Part shown: piece by piece, positions 48,445 through 57,124 of the stretch
Numbering within the stretch: position 1 is the stretch's first letter
Layout of the letters: the number at the start of each line of letters is the position of its first letter
DNA from: Arthrobacter sp. RIT-PI-e
Lineage (GTDB): Bacteria > Actinomycetota > Actinomycetes > Actinomycetales > Micrococcaceae
Length of the DNA stretch: 64,000 nucleotides
Assembly (NCBI RefSeq): GCF_001187915.1
Contig: NZ_LGIU01000064.1
Coordinates: forward strand, 53,959 to 117,958
Reading direction: 5' to 3'
The notes under the pieces: generated by a model
What the model was told of the DNA's origin: nothing
Databases searched by the model: none
Seen by the model: the letters and a program-made list of their open reading frames with translations, nothing else
Program-made: the position numbers and the translations under genes

Positions 48445-48488
48445 CCATTCCATTTCCATTCCATTTCCATTCCACTTCCATTCCACTT
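48445..48488. repeat. Four 11-bp tandem repeats (CCATTCCATTT / CCATTCCACTT)
   Basis: Two copies of CCATTCCATTT followed by two of CCATTCCACTT fill most of the 73-base gap between the GT39-like gene and the DUF4397 gene. The A/T content is strikingly higher than the surroundings, and the repeat ends 15 bases before the DUF4397 start codon, just ahead of its GAGGAG Shine-Dalgarno sequence. Confidence 0.92.
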
Positions 48489-48503
48489 CCGAGGAGTTCA
48501 CCC

Positions 48504-49397
48504 ATGACATCCCGCACCCCACGATCCCGCTCCACCCACCGTCCGCTCCTGAGCCTGCTCGGCACGGTGGCCGTCCTTCTCTCGCTGGTCCTCACGGCCG
48601 CCCCGTCCAACGCCTCGGAGCAGTCGTCGACGTCGGAGGGGTGGGCTCGCGTGGCACACCTGTCCCCCGACACGAAGGCCGTGGACGTGGCGCTCACGGC
48701 CGTCGCGGGAGGCCGGACGCTCCTCGAGCTCGAGGACGTGGCGTACGGCGACGTCTCCGACTACGTGCGACTGGCCGTGGGGACCTACCTCGTGGAGATG
48801 GTGCCCGCCGGGAGCCCCGTCGACACCGCCCCGGCGATCAGCGAGGTGATCCGTGTGCAGGCCGGGCAGCCCATCACCCTGGCCGTGCTCGGAACGAACG
48901 ACGACCTCACCACGGAGATCTTCCAGGACGACCTCACTCCCCCGGCGGACGGCGAGGCCCGGGTCCGCGTGCTCCAGGCCAGCACCGTGGCGGAGTCGGT
49001 GGACATCGCCACCACCACGGGTGACATCATCGCGACGGACGCCCGGCAGAACCAGGTCACCGGATACGCCACCGTGGACGACGGCCCCTGGGACCTCGAA
49101 CTCACGAACGGTTCGGAGACCAGCTCCGCGGAGGTGGACCTCCGGTCGGGGAGCGTCAACACCCTGCTGGTCCTCGACAACGCGTCCGGCGGACTGACCG
49201 TCAAGGCGATCTCCGACAGCGGTTCGGTGAGCGACACCCCGGTGGGCGGCACGAACACCGGTGCGGCACCGGCCGTCGCCGGACCGGTGGACGCCGGGTG
49301 GATCGTGGTACCGGTGACAGCCCTGCTGGGCGCGATCGCCCTCGTGGTGCTCCGCGGTGCAGGGCGTGGCCCGGTGGCGGCAGCGCGGCGCCGATGA
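48504..49397 (+). CDS. DUF4397 surface protein with C-terminal membrane anchor
   Basis: The 297-residue protein has a Sec signal peptide (RPLLSLLGTVAVLLSLVLTAAPSNAS), two DUF4397 modules (ARVAHLSPDTKAVDVAL...; ARVRVLQASTVAESVDI...) and a C-terminal TNTG-containing linker. A hydrophobic span (AGWIVVPVTALLGAIALVVL) and an Arg-rich tail follow. The ending has the architecture of a sortase substrate, but no LPXTG motif is visible, so it may simply be a membrane anchor. DUF4397 has no firm function; extracellular adhesion or matrix roles are suspected. The stop overlaps the GH8 start by four bases. Confidence 0.85.
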   Translation: MTSRTPRSRSTHRPLLSLLGTVAVLLSLVLTAAPSNASEQSSTSEGWARVAHLSPDTKAVDVALTAVAGGRTLLELEDVAYGDVSDYVRLAVGTYLVEMVPAGSPVDTAPAISEVIRVQAGQPITLAVLGTNDDLTTEIFQDDLTPPADGEARVRVLQASTVAESVDIATTTGDIIATDARQNQVTGYATVDDGPWDLELTNGSETSSAEVDLRSGSVNTLLVLDNASGGLTVKAISDSGSVSDTPVGGTNTGAAPAVAGPVDAGWIVVPVTALLGAIALVVLRGAGRGPVAAARRR

Positions 49398-50548
49398 GAT
49401 CGGGGCGGACCCCCCGCTGGCTCGTCCTCAGCATCGTCCTCGCCGCCGCGGTCGTCGTCCTGCTCGCCCTGTGGGCCACCGGGATCCTGCGCCCGGGGGC
49501 CGGGCCGGAGGGCACGGCGGAGGAACCGGCTCCACCGCCGACGGAGGAGACGACGAGCCCGCAGGAGGCGTCCGCCGACTTCCTCGACACCTGGGTGGAC
49601 GACGACGGACGGGTGGTCCGCCGCGACCAGGGGAACGACACCGTGAGTGAGGGCCAGGCCTACGGCCTGCTGATCGCCGTGGGCGCCGACGACGAGGAAC
49701 GGTTCTCCACCATCTGGGACTGGACCCGCACGAACCTGGTGCGCGAGGACGGGCTGCTCGCCTGGCGGTGGCAGGACGGTGCCGTGGTGGACGACGAACC
49801 GGCGTCGGACGCGGATCTCGATGCCGCACGCGCCCTGGTCCTGGCCGGGGAGCGCTTCGACCGCCCGGAGTTCACCGACGCCGGCCTCGCACTCGCCGAC
49901 GTGGTCCTCGACGAACTGACCGCCTCCACCCCGCTGGGGAGGATCATGCTGCCCGGGCTGTGGGCCCAGGGCGGTCCCGACTACTTCTACAACCCGTCCT
50001 ACGCATCCCCCGCGGCCTTCGCCCAGCTCGGCGCCGCATCCGGCGACCCGCGCTGGGAGGAACTCGAGGAGGGCGCCACGGCGGTCGGTGCTGCTCTGCT
50101 CGCCGCGAGCCCGCTCCCCCCGGACTGGGCGCAGATCACCGCGGACGGAGGCACGAACGCGATGCCCGGGGCGGCCGGCACGGGTGACGACGTCCGGTAC
50201 AGCTACGACGCCGCGCGATTGCCCCTGCGGTACGCCGAGTCGTGCAGGGGCGAGGATCGTGACCTCGCCGCCGCGGTGCTTGCGCCCCTGACCCGCCAGG
50301 AGGATCTACCTGCGGCCCTGGACCTCGGCGGCACGGCGGTGAACCCCGACGAGCACCCCCTCGGGTACCTCGCGCGGGCCGCAGCACGGACCGCCGACGG
50401 CGACCGGCGTGCCGCGGACGACGACGTACGGCTCGCCGTGTCCCTCGACGAGCAGTTCCCCACCTACTACGGTGCCGCGTGGATCACCCTGGGACGACTG
50501 ATGCTCGAGACCGACGACCTGGGCGGTTGCTCGCCCTCCGCCGCATGA
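49394..50548 (+). CDS. Glycoside hydrolase family 8 (cellulase/BcsZ-like), membrane-anchored
   Basis: The 384-residue protein begins with a signal anchor (WLVLSIVLAAAVVVLLALWATGI) and a Pro/Glu/Thr linker. The GH8 (alpha/alpha)6 domain follows, with VSEGQAYGLLIAVGADDEERF carrying the catalytic Glu, ASDADLDAARAL (the DAD motif) and YFYNPSYASPAAF. GH8 enzymes cut beta-1,4-glucans, chitosan or related polymers. In bacterial cellulose operons the GH8 enzyme BcsZ trims the nascent chain, and a similar editing role for the GT2 product is the natural guess here. Confidence 0.87.
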   Translation: MRSGRTPRWLVLSIVLAAAVVVLLALWATGILRPGAGPEGTAEEPAPPPTEETTSPQEASADFLDTWVDDDGRVVRRDQGNDTVSEGQAYGLLIAVGADDEERFSTIWDWTRTNLVREDGLLAWRWQDGAVVDDEPASDADLDAARALVLAGERFDRPEFTDAGLALADVVLDELTASTPLGRIMLPGLWAQGGPDYFYNPSYASPAAFAQLGAASGDPRWEELEEGATAVGAALLAASPLPPDWAQITADGGTNAMPGAAGTGDDVRYSYDAARLPLRYAESCRGEDRDLAAAVLAPLTRQEDLPAALDLGGTAVNPDEHPLGYLARAAARTADGDRRAADDDVRLAVSLDEQFPTYYGAAWITLGRLMLETDDLGGCSPSAA

Positions 50549-50562
50549 GAGGAGGACCAGGC

Positions 50563-51333
50563 ATGGTCCACGGCAGCGAAGCCCGACGCCTCGACCGGCT
50601 GGTGCTCGGCGCCCTGCTGGTGGGCGCCCTCACCGGGTGCGGGGCGGCGGGAGGGGCGGAGACCACCGCTCCGCCGGAGGACCCGCGCGGCGGAACCGCT
50701 GCCGCGGCCGCCGCACCCGCGTCCGCGCCGCCCTCGGCCACCCCGCGCACGGACGCCCCGCTCCCGACGCCGGAGGGCACCGGAAGCACATCGTCCGCCA
50801 CGTCACCCGCCGCATCGTCCGCGGCGGCGGCGGCCGCCGGTCGTATCCAGGACCCGACGTCGTCGGTGGAGGTCCCCGTCACCACGGAAGCCCCCACCAG
50901 GGTGCGCATCCCGTCCATCGGCGTCGATGCGCCCCTCGAGGTCCTGTCCGTGGACGCGGACGACGCCCTGCAGCCCCCGGTGGCCTGGGAGGCGGCCGGG
51001 TGGTACGACGGCAGTCCGGTACCGGGCGAGCGGGGCCCCGCGGTGATCGCCGGTCACCTGGTGGGACCCACCGATGCGGCGGTCTTCGTGGATCTGGGGT
51101 CACTCGCACCCGGTGACCTGGTGTCGGTGGACCGGGCGGACGGGACCAGCGCCACGTTCGCGGTGGACCGCACCATCTCGGCCGAACGGACCGACTCCTT
51201 CCCCACCTCGGAGATCTACGGCCCCACCCCGGACGCCCAGCTGCGGCTCATCACGTGCGACGGCGAGTACGATCCGTCGCGGGGTCACTGGACCCGCAAC
51301 ATGGTGGTCTTCGCATCCGAGGTCGGCCCCTAG
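50563..51333 (+). CDS. Class F-type sortase, lipoprotein-like N-terminus
   Basis: The 256-residue protein starts MVHGSEARRLDRLVLGALLVGALTGC, a lipobox, then about 85 residues of Ala/Ser/Thr/Pro linker. The sortase beta barrel shows RVRIPSIGVDAPLEV, VIAGHLVGP (catalytic His), RLITCDGEYD (catalytic Cys) and HWTRNMVVFA (catalytic Arg). This is the class F form common in Actinobacteria. I chose the ATG at 50563 because GAGGAGG precedes it. It lies 14 bases after the GH8 gene and is probably the last gene of the locus; its substrate may be the DUF4397 protein, which is inference. Confidence 0.85.
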   Translation: MVHGSEARRLDRLVLGALLVGALTGCGAAGGAETTAPPEDPRGGTAAAAAAPASAPPSATPRTDAPLPTPEGTGSTSSATSPAASSAAAAAAGRIQDPTSSVEVPVTTEAPTRVRIPSIGVDAPLEVLSVDADDALQPPVAWEAAGWYDGSPVPGERGPAVIAGHLVGPTDAAVFVDLGSLAPGDLVSVDRADGTSATFAVDRTISAERTDSFPTSEIYGPTPDAQLRLITCDGEYDPSRGHWTRNMVVFASEVGP

Positions 51334-51378
51334 ACCGGGCGGCGGGCACCACCACCGGCCGGGCGGACGGGACCGGGG

Positions 51379-51771
51379 TCAGGCCGGCGGCTGATCCGTC
51401 GCGGGGCCCCGACCCGGCGCGGAGTCGTCGAGCAGCCACCAGACGTCGTCGGTGGTGTAGCCGCGGGCCTGGTGCTCGCTCTGCGCGTGGGCATCCAGGG
51501 TACGTCTCAGCACCGCCGCAGTGACCCACTCGCCGAGCGGGTCCGCCCGTGCGGACCATCCCCGTACCTCGTCGTCGGCCGGGAGGACCACCCTGACCCC
51601 ATAGGGTCCCCGGAAGTCCCCCACCGGCCCTTCGAACCGCACACTCAGACAGCCGTGGCGGACCTCGGCGGAGCTCAGGCGCAGCCCGCTGTAGCTGGGG
51701 CATCTGCCGAAGGCGTCCTCCGTGGCACGGACGTAGTCCTCGGCGGTGGGTGGTGCGAGCTTGCTGGTCAC
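51379..51771 (-). CDS. Small conserved protein of unknown function
   Basis: The 130-residue protein is read from the GTG at 51771 (VTSKLAPPTAEDYVRATEDAFGRC), with mixed alpha/beta character (LSVRFEGPVGDFRGPYGVRVVLP, WVTAAVLRRTLDAHAQS). An AGGAGA lies 10 bases upstream. The frame can be extended to 51966 only through Arg/Pro-rich sequence that overlaps another small gene. No family recognised. It starts six bases after the preceding small gene ends, so they are probably co-transcribed. Confidence 0.6.
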   Translation of the reverse strand: MTSKLAPPTAEDYVRATEDAFGRCPSYSGLRLSSAEVRHGCLSVRFEGPVGDFRGPYGVRVVLPADDEVRGWSARADPLGEWVTAAVLRRTLDAHAQSEHQARGYTTDDVWWLLDDSAPGRGPATDQPPA

Positions 51772-51776
51772 GTGTC

Positions 51777-51995
51777 TCAGGTCTCCTGGGAGGAATCGGG
51801 TGGTGCGGGCCGTGCGGGCCCCGCTCCACCCCGGTGTTCGGAGCGGTTCCCCCGACGGGTGGCCGGCGCGGTGGTCCTCCCGCGCCGGAGGAGCCGGGCG
51901 ACGTCGTCGCGCAGGCTCCGCCACGGTCCCTGCGGGGGGTCGACGTCCTCGGGATCGTGTACCCATGGTAGGAGCGCGTACCGCAGGACGGACAC
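51777..51995 (-). CDS. Putative small basic protein (72 aa)
   Basis: From a GTG at 51995 the frame gives VSVLRYALLPWVHDPEDVDPP and PWRSLRDDVARLLRRGR, protein-like sequence with Trp, Tyr and acidic patches, then an Arg/Pro tail. It immediately precedes the small gene at 51771. Short and without a recognised family, it is kept because composition and spacing look genuine. Confidence 0.4.
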   Translation of the reverse strand: MSVLRYALLPWVHDPEDVDPPQGPWRSLRDDVARLLRRGRTTAPATRRGNRSEHRGGAGPARPAPPDSSQET

Positions 51996-52076
51996 CGCAT
52001 TCCCGTCAGTTTTCCCCGAAGAAACGTTTTCCGGGCACGGAGGCACCGTGCTCCGGGCGGAGCACAGGGCCGGGAC

Positions 52077-53108
52077 CTACCGGCCGCCGTCGATCCTGCG
52101 GCTCCGCTGCTCGGTGCCGGGTCCGCCGTACGGGTAGTCGCCGAAGGTCGGCACGCTGACCTCGTCGAGGCGGTCCAGCTCCTCCCGTGTCAGCGTGAGA
52201 CCGGCCGAACCGAGATTGTCCGCGAGCTGGTCCTGCGAGCGCACCCCCAGGATCACCGAGGTCACCGCGGGTTTCGCGGCCACCCAGGCGAGCGCCACCT
52301 GCGAGGCGTTCACGCCGCGCTCGGCGGCGAGCCCGGTGACGGCGTCGACGATCCGCCAGGTGCGCTCCTCCGCGTTGCGCTTCTCCCACGCCTCCATGCC
52401 ACGTGCAGGGTTCTCGCCGAGGCGGGTGCTGCCCGTCGGTGCGGTGTCCCTCGAGTACTTGCCCGTCAACCACCCGCCCCCGAGGGGGGACCAGGGCAGG
52501 ATCCCCATGCCGGCGTCGAGCACGGCGGGGACGATCTCCGCCTCGATCTCACGGACCAGCAGCGAGTACTGGGGCTGGAGGGTCACCGGCACCGAGTAGC
52601 CGCGCTGCCGTGCCGTCATCACGGCCTTGGTGAGTTGCCACCCCGTGTAGTTGGAGAACCCGTAGTAGCCGATCCTGCCCTGCACCACGGCCTCGTCCAG
52701 GAAGCCGAGGGTCTCCTCGAGGGGGGTCAGCGGGTCCCAGGCGTGCACCTGGTAGAGGTCGATGTGGTCCACGCCGAGCCTGGTGAGGGAGGCGTCGAGT
52801 GCGCGGCGGAGGTGCCTGCGTGAGAGTCCGAGGTCGTTGACGCCGTCGCCCATGGGGAAGCGACCCTTCGAGGCGAGGACCATGGTGTCCCGTTCGGCCG
52901 GGTTCTTCGAGAGCCAGCGCCCGATGATCTCCTCGGACACCCCGGCCGAGTAGACGTCCGCGGTGTCGATCAGGTTGCCGCCCGCTGCTGCGTAGTCGGA
53001 CAGGATCGCGTGGGATGCCGCCTCGTCCGCCTCCGCCCCGAAGGTCATGGTGCCGAGGGCGAGGTGGGACACCGAGGTGCCGCTGTTGCCCAGTTTCCGA
53101 TACTCCAT
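52077..53108 (-). CDS. Aldo/keto reductase
   Basis: The 343-residue TIM-barrel oxidoreductase starts MEYRKLGNSGTSVSHLALGTM. The catalytic tetrad appears as Asp and Tyr in NLIDTADVYSAG, Lys in VLASKGRF and His in DLYQVHAWD. The NADPH site is in LQPQYSLL and the C-terminal SVILGVRSQDQLADNL. It belongs to the group often annotated as YghZ/potassium-channel beta-like AKRs; the physiological substrate is unknown. The ATG at 53108 follows a GAAGGAGC. Confidence 0.9.
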   Translation of the reverse strand: MEYRKLGNSGTSVSHLALGTMTFGAEADEAASHAILSDYAAAGGNLIDTADVYSAGVSEEIIGRWLSKNPAERDTMVLASKGRFPMGDGVNDLGLSRRHLRRALDASLTRLGVDHIDLYQVHAWDPLTPLEETLGFLDEAVVQGRIGYYGFSNYTGWQLTKAVMTARQRGYSVPVTLQPQYSLLVREIEAEIVPAVLDAGMGILPWSPLGGGWLTGKYSRDTAPTGSTRLGENPARGMEAWEKRNAEERTWRIVDAVTGLAAERGVNASQVALAWVAAKPAVTSVILGVRSQDQLADNLGSAGLTLTREELDRLDEVSVPTFGDYPYGGPGTEQRSRRIDGGR

Positions 53109-53291
53109 GTGCCTGCTCCTTCGCTCGTGCTGCACTCGGCGTCGTCCGTCGTGGCACGGACGCCCTCCCCGAAGAGTAGTGAGCCGCACGCGCTCGTGGC
53201 ACCCCATGCGACCATCGAGCACCGCACCGGCGTCCTTGCTATGCTCTGCGCCGCCTCGCGGGGACCCGCCCCGGCGCGCCCGACCGAGAGG

Positions 53292-54068
53292 TCACAGCTT
53301 CCGCACGGTGAGGATCTGCTCGATCCGACCGAAAGGACCGGCGAGGTCGTGGACCACGCTGGAGGTCAGTCCCACCCCGTGGGCACCGAACGTCACGCGG
53401 GTGTCGAGTCCGAGCCACTCGCCCTCGGGCAGGCGGTGCAGGTGGACCTGCAGATCCACGTTCGGGAACATCCAGCTGTCACCACCCGGAGGAACGCGTG
53501 CCGCGATCCCGTTCGCCGCGTCCATCATGCCCACCAGGCGGACGACGTCGGGGCTCACCTGCCCCTCCACGGTGCTGTACGGGGTGCGCAGCCACACCTG
53601 ACCCCGGCCTGCCCGGTGCCCCGGTACCACCCGGACCTCGAGCGATTCGATGAAACCCCCGGGCCAGGCGGTCATGCCCTCGTGCGGGCCGGCGTCCCCC
53701 GGCCCAGGGATGCGGGGGTCCTCGACGGCGGCGACGCCGGCGGTGTCCTGCGTGCTCAGGCGCCAGGCCCGTGCCACCACGGCCGTCCTCCCGCCTGCTT
53801 CCATGCGGGCCTCGAGCAGCTCGATGGTGCGGCCCGGCCGGATGACCTCCACGTGCACCTCGAACCTGCCGCCGGGGATCATCCCGAGGATGTCGAAGCT
53901 CATCCTCGCGAGCTGCAGGCCGGGGCGGGGCTCATGGTCCAGCAGGCACCGGGTCAGCAGACCCGAGACGGGCGCCATGTGCTGCTCGGAGGGATTCCAG
54001 GCGCCCTGCGCGTGCCGGGTGGACTCGAAGCTCCCGCCTCCGAGGTGTCGGTAATAGGCATCGGGCAT
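53292..54068 (-). CDS. Acyl-CoA thioesterase, double hotdog (TesB-like)
   Basis: The 258-residue protein has two hotdog halves. MAPVSGLLTRCL...GLQLARMSFDILGMIPGGRFEV (first) and the C-terminal PNVDLQVHLHRLPEGEWLGLDTRVTFGAHGVGLTSSVVHD (second) match TesB-type thioesterases, including the late Asp and Thr/Ser of the active site. It probably hydrolyses acyl-CoAs in lipid turnover. The ATG at 54068 follows CGAAGGAGAAGC. Confidence 0.82.
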   Translation of the reverse strand: MPDAYYRHLGGGSFESTRHAQGAWNPSEQHMAPVSGLLTRCLLDHEPRPGLQLARMSFDILGMIPGGRFEVHVEVIRPGRTIELLEARMEAGGRTAVVARAWRLSTQDTAGVAAVEDPRIPGPGDAGPHEGMTAWPGGFIESLEVRVVPGHRAGRGQVWLRTPYSTVEGQVSPDVVRLVGMMDAANGIAARVPPGGDSWMFPNVDLQVHLHRLPEGEWLGLDTRVTFGAHGVGLTSSVVHDLAGPFGRIEQILTVRKL

Positions 54069-54344
54069 GGTGCTTCTCCTTCGTCGAGCCGTGGTGGACC
54101 CGGCGCGGCCCACCACTGTCATAGCACCGATCGGGCACCGCTCCCCACGCTCCCGGCAGGACCAGCCACGTCCGTCCGGGCACGCAGCAGGTGTCACCCC
54201 GTAGGACGGACGGCGGAATAGAGTGCGACGAGGCATGGTTCAGCACCACTGGTGGGGTCTGCCCTGCAGCACCCCGGTATGACCATGGCACACCGGCACA
54301 GCGATCCGGTGAGTGCCTCAGTACTTCGAACTGAGCGGAACCTG

Positions 54345-55883
54345 ATGACCAACAGTCCTTCGTCGCGCGTGTCGAACCCCCCGCCGGGCCCCCCCGCCCC
54401 TGCCGGGCCGGAGGTGGAAGTCACCGAGACCGCCGGGAACCCCGGCACCCCGGGCAACGGCCCCCTCCCCGCACGGGACAAGCTGGTGATCACGCTGCTG
54501 CTCATCTCGGCCTTCGTGGTGATCCTCAACGAGACCATCATGGGTGTGGCCATCCCGCGGCTGTCCGAGGACCTCGGCGTCTCCTTCAGCACCGGTCAGT
54601 GGCTGACCACGGCCTTCCTGCTCACCATGGCCGTGATCATCCCCATCACCGGGTTCCTGCTGCAGCGCTTCAACACCCGCCCCATCTTCATCACCGCCAT
54701 GACGCTGTTCAGCATCGGCACCCTGATCGGTGCCCTGGCCCCCGGCTTCGGGATGCTGGTGACCGGCCGTGTGGTCCAGGCCAGTGGTACGGCCATCATG
54801 ATGCCGCTGCTCATGACCACGGTGCTCACCCTGGTGCCGCCCGCATCGCGCGGCAAGATCATGGGGAACATCTCGATCGTGATCGCCGTGGCGCCCGCGC
54901 TCGGTCCCAGTATCTCGGGGGCCATCCTCAGCGCCTTCGACTGGCGCTGGATCTTCTGGCTCGTGCTGCCGATCGCGCTGACCGCCCTCGGCATCGGCTA
55001 CGCCAAGATGCAGAACGTCACCACACCCGAGCAGTCCTCCATCGACGTGCTGTCCGTGCTCCTCTCCGGACTGGCCTTCGGTGGACTGATCTTCGGCTTC
55101 AGCCAGCTCGGCGAGGCCTCCGAGGGCAGCAGCATCCCGCCGATGCTCCCGCTGGTGGCCGGGATCGTGTTCCTCGCACTGTTCATCACCCGTCAGCTGC
55201 TGCTGCAGCGCCGTGACGCCGCGCTGCTGGATCTGCGAGTGTTCACCTCGCGCAACTTCACGGTGTCCATCGTGGCGATCGTGGTGACCATGATGGCCCT
55301 CTTCGGGTCCATCATCCTGATCCCCATCTACGTCCAGGAGGTCCTGGGCCTGGACCCCTTCGCGTCGGGTCTGCTCCTGCTGCCCGGCGGTCTGATCATG
55401 GGCCTGCTGGGACCGGTGGTGGGGCGCATCTACGACCGCCGTGGCCCGCGCGTGCTCCTGGTACCCGGGTCGCTCATCGTCAGTGCGGTGTTCTGGTCCC
55501 TGACCCGGGTCACCGAGAACACGTCCACCTGGTCGGTCCTCGCCGCGCACGTGGTGATGAGCATCGGCCTCGCCCTGATCTTCACCCCCCTGCTCACCTC
55601 GGCCCTCGGCTCGGTGCAGCCGCGACTGTACTCCCACGGCAGCGCCGTCTTCGGCACCACGCAGCAGCTGGCCGGCGCCGCCGGGACGGCCCTGTTCATC
55701 TCGGTGATGACCCTCCAAGGCGCGGCGCTCGCCGCCGACGGCGTGGCGGAGCTCCCGGCGATGGCCGGTGGTATCCGTGCCGCGTTCCTCTACGGCGCCA
55801 TCATCTTCGTGCTGGCCGTGATCACCTCGTTCTTCGTGCGGAAGCCCGAGGAGAACGCGGACACCCCGGCTGCGGTGCACTAG
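54345..55883 (+). CDS. DHA2-family MFS multidrug efflux transporter
   Basis: The 512-residue protein has a disordered Pro-rich N-terminus, then about fourteen helices. NETIMGVAIPRLSEDLGVSFSTGQWLTTAFLL is the DHA2 first-helix motif, and RVVQASGTAIMMPLLMTTV and a GPSISGAIL motif C are present. EmrB/QacA-type pumps export hydrophobic drugs or lipids with protons. The start is uncertain: ATGs at 54279, 54285 and 54345 are possible. I prefer 54345, which begins MTNSPSSRVS. The gene is divergent from the thioesterase gene. Confidence 0.87.
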   Translation: MTNSPSSRVSNPPPGPPAPAGPEVEVTETAGNPGTPGNGPLPARDKLVITLLLISAFVVILNETIMGVAIPRLSEDLGVSFSTGQWLTTAFLLTMAVIIPITGFLLQRFNTRPIFITAMTLFSIGTLIGALAPGFGMLVTGRVVQASGTAIMMPLLMTTVLTLVPPASRGKIMGNISIVIAVAPALGPSISGAILSAFDWRWIFWLVLPIALTALGIGYAKMQNVTTPEQSSIDVLSVLLSGLAFGGLIFGFSQLGEASEGSSIPPMLPLVAGIVFLALFITRQLLLQRRDAALLDLRVFTSRNFTVSIVAIVVTMMALFGSIILIPIYVQEVLGLDPFASGLLLLPGGLIMGLLGPVVGRIYDRRGPRVLLVPGSLIVSAVFWSLTRVTENTSTWSVLAAHVVMSIGLALIFTPLLTSALGSVQPRLYSHGSAVFGTTQQLAGAAGTALFISVMTLQGAALAADGVAELPAMAGGIRAAFLYGAIIFVLAVITSFFVRKPEENADTPAAVH

Positions 55884-55915
55884 CGGCCCCGGATTCCTCC
55901 GGTTCCACTGACCGG

Positions 55916-55944
55916 GCCCCGTCGGATCCCATCCGGCGGGGCTT
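55916..55944 (+). terminator. Intrinsic terminator after MFS gene
   Basis: A 12-bp stem with one T-G pair (GCCCCGTCGGAT with its complement, loop CCC) is followed by TTCGTCGT, 33 bases beyond the stop. Confidence 0.75.
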
Positions 55945-56088
55945 CGTCGTCCCCGCCGCCGGCACAGGACGGTGGTCAGGATTCACCGTGGTTTCCGCGG
56001 GTTTCCACCCGTGGTCCCGTGTCCCGTGCGCACCTCCTTGTAGCCTGATGGACGACGCCGATCGGGGGTACGGCGAGAACGGGTGGGA

Positions 56089-57066
56089 ATGAGCAGCAGG
56101 TCACGATCGAACAGGCCGTCGGGACGTCGGCGCAGGGCCGGTATCGCCCTCCTCTCACTGGTGCTGCTGGCCGGTGGGACCCTTCCCGTCTCCGCCACGG
56201 AGCAGCCGGACACGACGGGCGCCTTCGGGGGCGCCGCCCCCGGGTCCGACGTCGCGACGCATCGCGTCCACGAGGTCCTACGCCCGGCACCGCATGCGGG
56301 TCCGCGGACCCCGGCACGGCAGGCGCCCGCGCCGGGCGCCCTACGACAGGCGCCGGCCACCTCCACGCAGCTCGCCGTGGGCAGTTTCGCGAAGAACTCC
56401 ATCACGGGCCGTCGGGAAGTGGTGGTCCCCGACATCCGGCGCACGGCGGTGCTCATCGGCGACTCGCAGTCGGGGGGTGAGGACACCTGGCCGCAGCTCG
56501 CCCTGCGCGAGCTCGGATACTCGGTGAGCTTCGCCGGAGCCGGCGGCACAGGGTTCGTGGCCGCCAACGAGTCGGGAGCATCGAACTACTACGACTCCCT
56601 GACCTCCGGTGCGTGGACACTCCCCCACGGTGATCCCGCCCTGATCGTGCTCGAGGGTGGCGGCAACGACGCCGGCTCCGGTGCTTCCGACGACGCGATC
56701 CTCGCCAGTGCGAACGGGCTGATCCTCGCGATGGAACGCACCTACCCGCACTCCCGGATGGTGATGATCAGCACCCTGAGCAGGAGCACCGCCGACGGCG
56801 GGGGCCGGCGGGCGGAGGTGGACGCGCTCCTCGGCGGGCTCGCCGAGCTGCGGGGCATCCCGTTCGTCTCCACCGGGGACTGGTTGACCACCTACGGCCT
56901 GGAGGACCTCCTCGCCGACACGGTGCACCTGGGCCCCGCCGGTCACCAGCGCGCCGCAGATCTCCTGGAAGGCAGACTCGCGGCCCTGAAGCTGACCGCG
57001 GAGGACGCCCGGCTCCGGGCGGCACCGGCGAGCGCCGGGACGGGACACGTCGAGCCGCTCGAGTGA
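56089..57066 (+). CDS. Secreted SGNH/GDSL hydrolase
   Basis: The 325-residue protein starts with an Arg-rich signal peptide (RRRRAGIALLSLVLLAGGTLPVSA) and a disordered linker to about residue 95. The SGNH domain shows block I TAVLIGDSQSGG (Ser), block II GAGGTGFV (Gly), block III LEGGGNDAG (Asn) and block V DTVHLGPAGHQRAAD (Asp/His). It probably removes acyl groups from cell-wall or exported glycans. A GTG two codons upstream (56083) is an equally possible start. Confidence 0.85.
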   Translation: MSSRSRSNRPSGRRRRAGIALLSLVLLAGGTLPVSATEQPDTTGAFGGAAPGSDVATHRVHEVLRPAPHAGPRTPARQAPAPGALRQAPATSTQLAVGSFAKNSITGRREVVVPDIRRTAVLIGDSQSGGEDTWPQLALRELGYSVSFAGAGGTGFVAANESGASNYYDSLTSGAWTLPHGDPALIVLEGGGNDAGSGASDDAILASANGLILAMERTYPHSRMVMISTLSRSTADGGGRRAEVDALLGGLAELRGIPFVSTGDWLTTYGLEDLLADTVHLGPAGHQRAADLLEGRLAALKLTAEDARLRAAPASAGTGHVEPLE

Positions 57067-57124
57067 CGCCCGCCCCGCTCGCGGGCAGGACGGCCCGTGC
57101 AGCAGGGCGGCCTAGAGTGGGAGG

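Noticed and set aside
48445..48488. CRISPR-like repeats
   Set aside because: Units are 11 bp with no spacers between them and no cas genes occur in the window; it is a simple tandem repeat.
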